A program made the position numbers and the translations under genes. From an uncultured Collinsella sp. (GTDB lineage Bacteria; Actinomycetota; Coriobacteriia; Coriobacteriales; Coriobacteriaceae), in NCBI GenBank assembly GCA_902489965.1, contig CABUCA010000022.1:1-27885 (forward strand): a stretch of 27,885 nucleotides of DNA, written 5' to 3'. Within the stretch, counting starts at the first letter, position 1, and every line of letters starts with the position of its first letter. Below the pieces are notes generated by a model. That model searched no databases, was not told where the DNA came from, and saw only the letters and a list, made by a program, of their open reading frames with translations. Below, piece by piece: positions 7,539 through 14,703 of this stretch.

Positions 7539-8243
7539 TTACGGCAGGATATGGAAACCGAGCGCCGCGATATCCTTGGCAAAGCCGCGGACGGTGTCGA
7601 GCGAGACCTCGTACGGGTCGCGACCGATGTTCTTGCGCTTGGCCAGGATGCTGTTGGGCACCGTAATGATCTGGCAACCGCAGGCTTCTGCCTGGTAAAT
7701 GTTGATGAGCTCGCGCGTGGACGCCCACAGGACCTCACAGTTGGGCTTGATGGCGGCCTTCTTGACCGACTCCGTCATAAACGGAATGGGGTCGACGCCG
7801 GTGTCGGCGATGCGGCCGGCAAAGAGCGAGATGATGGACGGCGTCTCGGTGTCAACGGCCTCGAGCATCTCGTCAACCTGCTTAGGCGTAAAGATGGTGG
7901 TGACGTTGACCTTGATGCCGTCGGCCGAAAGCTTGCGCACCAGCTCGGCGGTGGACTCGCCCTTGGTGGTCACGCACGGAATCTTGACGTAGACGTTCTC
8001 GGCCCAGGTAGCGATCTCGCGCGCCTCGACCTCCATGGTCTCGACGTCGTCGGCAAAGACCTCAAACGAGACGGACACATCGGTGATGTGGGTCAAGACC
8101 TCTTTGGCAAACGCACGGTAATCCGTCACGCCGCCCTTCTTCATAAGGGACGGGTTGGTCGTGAAACCCTGAACGTTGCCGTTCTCGTACATGTCGAGCA
8201 TGCCCTCGAGGTTTGCACCGTCAGCGAACACCTTGATTGCCAT
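7539..8243 (-). CDS. Transaldolase-family protein (fructose-6-phosphate aldolase-like)
   Basis: A 234-residue class I aldolase of the small transaldolase / FSA / TalC group. Visible features are KVFADGANLEGM at the start (the family usually has D-x-A or D-T-A here), GFTTNPSLM (residues 26-34), and the Schiff-base lysine K87 in VYVKIP. VNVTTIFTPKQ and SLFAGRIADTGVDP follow. The length fits FSA/TalC rather than the 320-residue classical enzymes. ATG 8243 is chosen because AAAGGA lies about 9 nt upstream; a longer frame to 8267 lacks this. Whether the reaction is transaldolase (pentose phosphate pathway) or F6P aldolase cannot be decided from sequence alone. No other sugar gene is adjacent. I see no gene in the 193 nt upstream (8244-8436). 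Confidence 0.9.
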   Translation of the reverse strand: MAIKVFADGANLEGMLDMYENGNVQGFTTNPSLMKKGGVTDYRAFAKEVLTHITDVSVSFEVFADDVETMEVEAREIATWAENVYVKIPCVTTKGESTAELVRKLSADGIKVNVTTIFTPKQVDEMLEAVDTETPSIISLFAGRIADTGVDPIPFMTESVKKAAIKPNCEVLWASTRELINIYQAEACGCQIITVPNSILAKRKNIGRDPYEVSLDTVRGFAKDIAALGFHILP

Positions 8244-8436
8244 CTGCCTGATTCCTTTCGTTAGCATACGGCCGATAAACTGCTAAACACTTTACCTACG
8301 TTTATCAAGGCGTGAGCTGCGGTTTTTTATCTTCTCGGCGAACGGTATAAACACCTCAGTGTTTGGATTGATAAATCGATTGAGCATGTAAAAGCAAAGA
8401 GTCGCAGTTTGGGCAAACGTCAGAACGCGGGATTCA

Positions 8437-9264
8437 TTAGATGAGGCCGAAATGCTGCATCGCTGTGACGGTGCCGTCGTGTGCGACATCATCAGTCACG
8501 TAGTCGGCGAGCGCCTTGACCTCGGGCATGGCGTTGCCCATGGCCACGGCCGTCTCGACAGCGGCGAGCATACCCAGATCGTTGCCGGAATCGCCAAAGC
8601 CAAAGGTGCGCGCGTTGCCGGTGCGACCCAGGTATTCCAGCGCTCGCGCCACGCCCACGCCCTTGTCAATGCCCTTGGGGCTCAGCTCGCGATTCTGACC
8701 ACCGGTGTTGCACAGCTCAAACTCGCGATCGATAAAGCCGTCATCGTTGGCTACGCGAGCCAGGTAGCTCGCGACGATGCACACCTTGCCCACGCGCAGA
8801 CGGCCGTCGACGCGCATCTCCTCGGCGCTGTGCACCACAGAAGTGCCGATCAGAGACGGCTGCTCAACACCCGCGGGTTCCAGGGCAAAGGTAGCCACGT
8901 TGGTCTCGAAAAAGGCTTCAATCCCTGCCGCGGCCATACGGCGTGCCAGCTCCTCGATAACGTCCTCATCAAAGCAGTCCTCGTGTACCACGCGGCCCTC
9001 GACCTCGAGCGTCGCTCCCGCCATGGCAACGACACCCGCCGGGTTCAGCGCGCGCAGGCCATCGGCAATCAGCCACAAGGGACGACCCGTGCAGATAAAT
9101 GCCTGGTGTCCCGCGTCGCGCAGACGATGAAACGCCTCGACGACCGCCTGCGAGGGGTGAACCGCCGAAAAGTCCTTGTCGGTCATGTTGTCGGGATCGA
9201 ACGACGTCAGCGTGCCGTCCACGTCAAAAAAGAGCACGGCGGAATCGGGGCACGCATCAATCAT
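8437..9264 (-). CDS. Cof-type HAD-IIB phosphatase
   Basis: A 275-residue haloacid dehalogenase-superfamily hydrolase, likely acting on a sugar phosphate or other small phosphorylated metabolite in the cytosol. Motif I is DVDGT at residues 14-18 (D14 nucleophile, D16 acid/base). Motif II is the threonine in CTGRP. Motif III is the lysine in SPKGIDKG. Motif IV is GFGDSGND. The central ~100 residues between motifs II and III form the type IIB cap. AAAGGA 6-7 nt before ATG 9264 supports the start. It is divergent from rlmKL, with overlapping promoter signals between them. The substrate cannot be predicted. Confidence 0.9.
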   Translation of the reverse strand: MIDACPDSAVLFFDVDGTLTSFDPDNMTDKDFSAVHPSQAVVEAFHRLRDAGHQAFICTGRPLWLIADGLRALNPAGVVAMAGATLEVEGRVVHEDCFDEDVIEELARRMAAAGIEAFFETNVATFALEPAGVEQPSLIGTSVVHSAEEMRVDGRLRVGKVCIVASYLARVANDDGFIDREFELCNTGGQNRELSPKGIDKGVGVARALEYLGRTGNARTFGFGDSGNDLGMLAAVETAVAMGNAMPEVKALADYVTDDVAHDGTVTAMQHFGLI

Positions 9265-9295
9265 ATGGGTTCCTTTCGGGGGCGAGAGTAAACGA

Positions 9296-9324
9296 AGTAT
9301 CCATCATATAATGGAGCGACGCAA
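9296..9324 (-). promoter_or_regulatory. Candidate promoter of the HAD phosphatase gene
   Basis: On the minus strand TTGCGT (9319-9324) and GATACT (9296-9301) are spaced by 17 nt. The start of transcription would fall about 25 nt before the ATG. Confidence 0.45.
9307..9312 (+). promoter_or_regulatory. -10 element of rlmKL
   Basis: A perfect TATAAT 27 nt before the rlmKL ATG. No clear -35 box is seen. It lies inside the spacer of the minus-strand promoter for the phosphatase, so the two polymerases would compete for the same DNA. Confidence 0.45.
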
Positions 9325-9339
9325 CCAGAGAGGTCACCC

Positions 9340-11898
9340 ATGGAATTTTACGCAAGCTGCCCCGAGGGCTTTGAGTCCGCACTCGCCGATGAGCTTAAAC
9401 GCCTCGGGCTTTCGCATGTTCGCCGGCTGAAGGGCCGCGCTACATTTGAGGGCGAGCTCGAAGAAGGCTACCGCGCCTGTCTGTGGTCGCGCCTGGCGAG
9501 CCGTGTGTTCGTGGTACTCGGGCGCTTTGAGGCGCAGGATGCCGATGAACTGTACGATAGCGTTTACGACATCGCCTGGGAGGGCATTGTTCGCCCCGGC
9601 GCCACCATCGCCATCACCGCCCGCGGCGTGACCGAGCAGCTGCGCAACACGCGCTTCTCGGCCCTGCGCGCCAAGGACGCATTGTGCGACCGCCTGGCCG
9701 AGACCACGGGCCGTCGCGCCGATGTCGACGCCGCCGATCCCGATGTTCACCTGCTGCTTTCGCTGCGCCAGCGCCGCGCGAGCATCAGCCTGGACCTTTC
9801 AGGCGACCCGCTGTTCAAACGCCTGCCGCCCGCAGCGACCCGCGCCGGCGAGGGCGCGCACGTGCTGCGCCCCGACTACGCCGCCCTGGTGCTGGCGCAG
9901 GTCGGCTGGACCGCACTGTGCGAGCGCGAGCTGACGGCCGACGACTACGAGAACGAGGCCCTGCCCACGCTGGTCGATGCCTCGTGCGCCGGCGGCGGCC
10001 TGCTGCTGGAGGCCGTGAACATTCTGACTGACCGCGCCCCGGGCGCCGCACGCGAGCGCTGGGGCTTTGAGGGCTGGCAGCTGCACGACGCCGCTCTGTG
10101 GGAGCAGCTGCTTACCGAGGAACGCGAGCGCGAGGCGGCAGCACGCGAGCGCCAGGCACGCATCGTGGCCGTGGATGTTGACCCCGCCGCCCGCAAGACC
10201 GCTGAGCGCATGGTCAAGTGCGCCGGCTACAAGCGCTTTGTCGATTTTTGCGCCGCCAAATCCGCCACCGTGCTGGACCACGCGGGCGCCGTCGCCGGTG
10301 CCGCCGTGGTCGCGGATACGACCGAGACACCGCTTTCACTCATGCACGACGCCATGACGCTGGTCGGCGAGCTGCGCCGCGCGCCCGAGCTTATCGCCGC
10401 ACCGGTCGCCGCGCTCACCCGCGATGGCCTTATGGCCCGCGCACTCCATGCCGAGCCCGCGCGCTCCATTGCCGTCATGCCCAATAATGAAGAGGCAACT
10501 ATTGAGGTTTGGCCCTCGCTCGACCACGCCGCCGCGGCATTTGAAGCTGCGACCAGCGCAGATGTCGAGGAGCAGACCGTAGACGCTCAAGACGAAGCCG
10601 CCGGCACCCCCATGCCCGAGCCTGCCGCCATGCTCGACCTGGGCGACGGCAAGCCGCTGCCCGTGCTCATCCCCGAGTCCGAGCAGTTCGCCAACCGCCT
10701 GCGCAAGAATGCCCGTCTGCGCCGCAAGTGGGCCAAGCGCGAGGGCGTGAGCTGCTACCGCGTCTACGATGCCGACCTGCCCGACTACTCCGCCGCCATC
10801 GACCTGTACGAGGGCTGCCCGCAGACGCCGGGCCGCTGGCTCGTCATCGCCGAATACGCCGCGCCCAAGACCATCGATCCCGCGTTGGCCCAGGCCCGCA
10901 TGCTCGACATCTTGGCCATCGCGCCGCGCATCCTTGATGTTCCGGCCGAGCATGTGCACGCCAAGGCCCGCATGCGTTCGCGCGGCGGCTCGCAGTACGG
11001 CAAACAGGGCGCCGGCAAGGGCGCGTCGGGCGAGCGCGCCAACATCGCACGCCGTCGTCTGCCGCTCATCGAAGAGGGCGGCCTCACCTTTGCCGTCAAC
11101 TTTGACGACTATCTGGATGTGGGCATCTTCCTGGACCACCGCGTCACCCGCAACCTGGTGCGCGAGCACGCCAAGCAGGCGCGCCGCTTCCTCAACCTGT
11201 TCGCCTACACCGGCACCGCCACCTGCTACGCAGCCGACGGCGGCGTCGAGGAGACCGTGACGGTCGACCTTTCCAACACCTACTTGGACTGGGCCGAGCG
11301 CAACATGCGCCAGAACGGCTTTGTGGGGCCGCAGCATCACTTTGTGCGCGACGACGTGCTCGCCTGGATTCGTGACCAGCGCCAGACGCGCAACCGCTGG
11401 GACCTGATCTTTGTCGACCCGCCCACGTTCTCGAACTCGTCCAAGATGGGCCGCCGCACCTGGGATGTCCAGCGCGACCATGTTGAGCTTTTGGCCGGCG
11501 TATCGCGCCTGCTCGCACAGGGCGGCCACGCCATCTTTAGCTGCAACCTGCGTGGCTTCCGCCCCGAGACGCGCAAGCTCGCGCGCGCGGGCGTCGTGCT
11601 GGAGAACATTACGGCGCAAACCATCCCAGAGGACTTCGCGCGCAACCAGAAGGTGCACCATTGCTATATCGTGCGCCGCCTGCCCATCGAGGACGCCATG
11701 GCCGAGGTCGGCTTTAGCGCCGAGGAGATTGCCGAGCGAACCGAGGAGCTGCGCAACCCCGAGGCGCGCAAGCCTCGCGCAACGGCGCCCGCGCACGCGC
11801 AGACCGGCAACGGCAAGCCCAACTTTGTCGGCAAGCCCTCCCCCGCCGGCAAGCCCAAAAAGAAAAAATTTTACGCCAGCAAGCCCAAGGGCAAATAA
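9340..11898 (+). CDS. rlmL: RlmKL-type 23S rRNA methyltransferase with degenerate RlmL half
   Basis: An 852-residue fusion collinear with E. coli RlmKL, which makes m2G2445 (RlmL half) and m7G2069 (RlmK half) in 23S rRNA. The N-terminal THUMP-like region includes LWSRLASRV and ISLDLSGDPLFKR. In the RlmL domain the SAM motif, usually DPMCGSGT, reads DASCAGGG (residues 213-220), and DRAPG…RWGFEGW follows. The catalytic NPPYGERL motif is absent; its place is taken by DTTETPLSL (326-334). The RlmK half is intact: NLFAYTGTA at 619-627, DPPTFSN at 693-699, and NRLRKNARLRRKWAKREG at its start. The C-terminus is a basic Lys/Pro/Gly tail. GAGG lies 6 nt before the ATG. I infer that only RlmK activity remains and the RlmL half binds RNA or is structural. 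The motif comparison is from memory of the E. coli protein. Confidence 0.93.
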   Translation: MEFYASCPEGFESALADELKRLGLSHVRRLKGRATFEGELEEGYRACLWSRLASRVFVVLGRFEAQDADELYDSVYDIAWEGIVRPGATIAITARGVTEQLRNTRFSALRAKDALCDRLAETTGRRADVDAADPDVHLLLSLRQRRASISLDLSGDPLFKRLPPAATRAGEGAHVLRPDYAALVLAQVGWTALCERELTADDYENEALPTLVDASCAGGGLLLEAVNILTDRAPGAARERWGFEGWQLHDAALWEQLLTEEREREAAARERQARIVAVDVDPAARKTAERMVKCAGYKRFVDFCAAKSATVLDHAGAVAGAAVVADTTETPLSLMHDAMTLVGELRRAPELIAAPVAALTRDGLMARALHAEPARSIAVMPNNEEATIEVWPSLDHAAAAFEAATSADVEEQTVDAQDEAAGTPMPEPAAMLDLGDGKPLPVLIPESEQFANRLRKNARLRRKWAKREGVSCYRVYDADLPDYSAAIDLYEGCPQTPGRWLVIAEYAAPKTIDPALAQARMLDILAIAPRILDVPAEHVHAKARMRSRGGSQYGKQGAGKGASGERANIARRRLPLIEEGGLTFAVNFDDYLDVGIFLDHRVTRNLVREHAKQARRFLNLFAYTGTATCYAADGGVEETVTVDLSNTYLDWAERNMRQNGFVGPQHHFVRDDVLAWIRDQRQTRNRWDLIFVDPPTFSNSSKMGRRTWDVQRDHVELLAGVSRLLAQGGHAIFSCNLRGFRPETRKLARAGVVLENITAQTIPEDFARNQKVHHCYIVRRLPIEDAMAEVGFSAEEIAERTEELRNPEARKPRATAPAHAQTGNGKPNFVGKPSPAGKPKKKKFYASKPKGK

Positions 11899-11902
11899 AC
11901 AA

Positions 11903-11969
11903 AGTTGCGGTGGAATACGGACTGTTTTGCCTGGAATTAGGCAAATTTAGACCGTATTTCACCGCAACT
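11903..11969. repeat. 67-nt segmented hairpin between convergent rlmKL and kdpE
   Basis: Paired segments, from outside in: AGTTGCGGTG (11903-11912) with CACCGCAACT (11960-11969); ATACGG (11915-11920) with CCGTAT (11952-11957); TTGCCT (11927-11932) with AGGCAA (11939-11944). Small internal loops separate them. It starts 4 nt after the rlmKL stop and ends 24 nt from the kdpE stop. It may act as a two-way transcript end, but without T tracts, or be a dispersed palindromic repeat. Confidence 0.8.
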
Positions 11970-11993
11970 CATATTGGGATGGCGGATGCCGAC

Positions 11994-12707
11994 CTATCCC
12001 TGGATGACCAATCGGTAACCAATACCCACGTGCGTCTGGATATAGCGCGGATGCGCGGGGTCGGACTCGATCTTCTTGCGCAGCGTGCCCATAAAGACAC
12101 GCAGGCTCGCCAGGTCGCTCTTGGTCGCCGTGCCCCAAATCTCGTGCAGGATAAACTGGTGCGTCAGTACCTTGTCGGCGTTATGCGCCAGCAGGCACAG
12201 GAGCTTATACTCGATCGGCGTCAGATGCAGTTCCTCGCCATCCATCGTGGCGATGCCGGCATCAAAATCGATATGCAGCTCACCGGTATCGAACGAGCCC
12301 TCGGAGACAACGCCGCCCGTCTGCGCATACGAAAGGCGCCTGAGCGTCGTGCGAATGCGCGCGAGCAGTTCCTCGACCGAAAACGGCTTGGTCAGATAGT
12401 CGTCGGCACCGGCATCGAGCGCGCGGATTTTGTCCGCATCCTCGCTGCGCGCCGAGACCACGATAATCGGCATGCCCGACCATGCGCGCACCGACTCCAC
12501 CACCTTGACGCCGTCCATATCGGGCAGGCCCAGATCGAGCAGCACAATGCTCGGCGCCTGCGATGAGGCGGCGGCGATGGCGGCATGGGCGGTCTCCACA
12601 GCCATATGGCGCAAGCCGTGCGCCTCGAGCGCGGCAACAATAAGATTGCGAACGGCGGGGTCGTCCTCAACGACCAAGATGAGCGGTTTTACGGCAGAGT
12701 TCGGCAC
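11994..12707 (-). CDS. kdpE: KdpE-like response regulator
   Basis: A 237-residue OmpR/PhoB-type regulator closest in feel to KdpE. The receiver domain has E14-D15-D16, phospho-acceptor D58 (LLDLGLPDMDG), S85 and K107 (DDYLTKPF). The C-terminal winged helix contains HLTPIEYKLLCLLAHNADKV and TLRKKIESDPAHPRYIQT, typical of KdpE. The start is GTG at 12707: AAGGAG overlaps the end of the kinase gene and lies 7 nt upstream. A longer frame to 12788 would read through that site. The kinase stop at 12712 is only 4 nt away, so the two genes are translationally coupled. It likely controls potassium genes, with kup in the same cluster as the obvious candidate target. Confidence 0.9.
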   Translation of the reverse strand: MPNSAVKPLILVVEDDPAVRNLIVAALEAHGLRHMAVETAHAAIAAASSQAPSIVLLDLGLPDMDGVKVVESVRAWSGMPIIVVSARSEDADKIRALDAGADDYLTKPFSVEELLARIRTTLRRLSYAQTGGVVSEGSFDTGELHIDFDAGIATMDGEELHLTPIEYKLLCLLAHNADKVLTHQFILHEIWGTATKSDLASLRVFMGTLRKKIESDPAHPRYIQTHVGIGYRLVIQG

Positions 12708-12711
12708 AGCG

Positions 12712-14337
12712 CTACTCCTTATCAAACGAAACGTCGGCGGCGGGAAGTTCAATCGTAAAGACCGAACCGTGCGGGTCCGCCGCGGCAACCTCTATGCTAC
12801 CGCCATGCGCCAACGCAATGGAACGGCAGAGCGAAAGACCCAGGCCAACGCTGCGGTGGCTGTCGGCCAGACCATGGTTGGCGGTATAGAACGACTCAAA
12901 GATCCGCTCGCGGTCCTCGGATGCGATGCCCGGACCATCGTCGGCCACCGAGCACGCCACGCGTCCATCGTCGACGTTAATCGAAATCATGATATGCGAG
13001 CCCGCGGGCGTATAGGTGATGGCGTTGTTCACCAGATTGACCACCAGCTGCACCATCAGGCGCGCATCGACGTTGACAAGCGCCGGCTCATCGCACGCCA
13101 CCACCTTAAGGTCGTGCTCGCGCACGGCAGGGTTCACGTGGCGCAGCGCCTCCTCGACGATATCGTCCATGAGCTCGAGCGTAGTCGACAGACGCATACC
13201 GCCGCCCTCGAGCTTGGTGATGGCGAGCAGATTCTCGACGGTGGCGTTGAGCCACAGCGCATCCGAGCGAATGGATAGAAGCAGGCCGCGGCGCGTCTGG
13301 GCATCGAGCACGGCGGTGCCGGTCGAGCCCTGGTCGAGCAGCACGTCGGCATTACCCGAAATACTGGTAAGCGGTGTGCGCAGGTCGTGCGAGATGGAGC
13401 GCAGCAGGTTGGCGCGCAGCTGCTCATTTTTGGCAAGCACCGCCGCCTCCTCGCGGGCCTCCATGGCGCGGGCGCGATCGAGCGCCAGTTCGCCTTCGCT
13501 CACGATGGCATCGGCAAGTGTCCGTTCCTCGTGCGTTAGCACGTCGGGTTCGGCAACGATAGCCAGCACGCCCACCACCGAGGCGGGGTCGCTCGAGCGC
13601 ACGAAGCCGTCGCCCGTGCGAACCGTCAGGTAGATGCCATAAAACGCCGAGCCGCCATAAGTGGCATCGAGCGGCGTTCCCACATAGGCGGACGCCGAGA
13701 GCCGCGGCGGCATCTGCGGCGCCAGTTCATGCACCGGCGCGGCATCGCCCACGGCCGTGTATGTCGCACGCGGCAGCAGGTCATCGCCCTCGGCGTCGGC
13801 GCTGTACCACACGACCGGACAGCCCGAAAGACGCGCCAGCTGCGTTGCCATGGCATGGACAATCTGCTGCTGATCGGCGCACCGCTGCAGCATGCGGTTG
13901 GTCTCGAGCACCATATGCGTTCGGCGGTCACTAGCGGCAGCCTGTGCCAAGGCGCGGCGCAGGGCCAACGCAATCGAGCTCGACACGAGCGAGACCACAA
14001 ACATGATGAAGAACATGCCGGGATAGACGCGGTCGATAAGCGACAGCGAGTAGCGCGGGTCGACAAACAAGAAGTTGTAGAGCGCCACGGCGGCAGCCGA
14101 GCTCAGCAAGCAATACAGGCGACTCCAGGTAAAGAATGCGCACAGCTGAACGGCGAACACATAGACAATCATGATGCTCGGCGCGAGACCCGGATGGTCG
14201 AGCAGCGCGCCCACAATCGTCGCCGCGACCAACAGCCCCACCGACACGCAGGCGTCATACAGAGGAGTGCGGCGCGTCAGCGTTGTGCGCCGCCACCAAA
14301 AGCTATCGGCAATATCACCGTCCGTACGGACGTCCAT
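12712..14337 (-). CDS. Short KdpD-like sensor histidine kinase
   Basis: A 541-residue membrane kinase matching only the second half of classical KdpD (about 890-900 residues). After a short cytosolic lead, residues about 27-128 form the four-helix KdpD transmembrane block (DUF4118 type), including LYNFLFVDPRYSL. A GAF-like region follows (about 150-280). The phospho-acceptor is H317 in SISHDLRTPLTSISGNAD. The ATPase domain has the N box LVNLVNNAITYTP, the G1 box VADDGPGI, and GLGLSLCRSIALAHGG. The N-terminal KdpD domain, with its Walker site and universal-stress-protein domain, is missing. The ribosome site before ATG 14337 is weak. Its partner is the adjacent regulator. Loss of the N-terminal domains suggests different stimulus sensing from E. 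coli KdpD (inference). Confidence 0.9.
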   Translation of the reverse strand: MDVRTDGDIADSFWWRRTTLTRRTPLYDACVSVGLLVAATIVGALLDHPGLAPSIMIVYVFAVQLCAFFTWSRLYCLLSSAAAVALYNFLFVDPRYSLSLIDRVYPGMFFIMFVVSLVSSSIALALRRALAQAAASDRRTHMVLETNRMLQRCADQQQIVHAMATQLARLSGCPVVWYSADAEGDDLLPRATYTAVGDAAPVHELAPQMPPRLSASAYVGTPLDATYGGSAFYGIYLTVRTGDGFVRSSDPASVVGVLAIVAEPDVLTHEERTLADAIVSEGELALDRARAMEAREEAAVLAKNEQLRANLLRSISHDLRTPLTSISGNADVLLDQGSTGTAVLDAQTRRGLLLSIRSDALWLNATVENLLAITKLEGGGMRLSTTLELMDDIVEEALRHVNPAVREHDLKVVACDEPALVNVDARLMVQLVVNLVNNAITYTPAGSHIMISINVDDGRVACSVADDGPGIASEDRERIFESFYTANHGLADSHRSVGLGLSLCRSIALAHGGSIEVAAADPHGSVFTIELPAADVSFDKE

Positions 14338-14365
14338 CAGCGCCCCGCCCCTCTCTCAAAAACAA

Positions 14366-14416
14366 AAACCACCACAGGGGACAGGCACCTTTGTGGTGGT
14401 TTCCCTTGTGGTGGTT
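14366..14416. repeat. Hairpin with repeated arm upstream of the kinase gene
   Basis: AAACCACCACA (14366-14376) pairs exactly with TGTGGTGGTTT (14392-14402), enclosing GGGGACAGGCACCTT. The right arm is then nearly repeated as TTGTGGTGGTT (14406-14416), so two alternative folds are possible. The inner GGGGACAGGCACC recalls the GGGACAGTCCC centre of the 31-bp palindromes in this window. It lies between the small membrane protein and the kinase in the potassium cluster. Confidence 0.65.
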
Positions 14417-14447
14417 CCAAGTGTATAGCCTTTGCAACCGGCGGTCG

Positions 14448-14672
14448 CTAGACAAACAGCACGTGCGCGAGCAGGGCACACACGCACACCGCTCCAAATA
14501 CCAGTGCCACGATCGAGATCACGCGGTCGGCCATATCCATGTTGGCACGGTTCGTCAAAAACCGATCTTCGGCGGCGTCGGCGCGTGCCTCACGTACCAG
14601 CTCGGCAACCACCTCGCGGCCATCAAGCATCTTTGCATCCATGTTTGCCTCCCCGGCCTCAATCTTGTCCAT
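14448..14672 (-). CDS. Small single-pass membrane protein in the potassium cluster
   Basis: A 74-residue frame of unrecognised family. The first ~45 residues are charged (AELVREARADAAEDRFL). Residues about 52-74 are one hydrophobic helix ending at the C-terminus (RVISIVALVFGAVCVCALLA), so it is predicted to be tail-anchored with the N-terminus inside. An inner ATG at 14642 (residue 11) has a better ribosome site, GGAGG 5 nt upstream, than the first ATG (GGAG, 10 nt), so the true protein may be 64 residues. It starts about 30 nt after kup and runs in the same direction, so it is probably cotranscribed. A KdpF-like or regulatory accessory role is possible but unsupported by sequence. Confidence 0.7.
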   Translation of the reverse strand: MDKIEAGEANMDAKMLDGREVVAELVREARADAAEDRFLTNRANMDMADRVISIVALVFGAVCVCALLAHVLFV

Positions 14673-14703
14673 CGAAAACCAACTCCGTGCAACCTGTCGG
14701 CGC

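Noticed and set aside
8292..8492. A 66-codon minus-strand frame between the transaldolase and phosphatase genes
   Set aside because: It overlaps the end of the phosphatase in another frame and has no domain or good start site.
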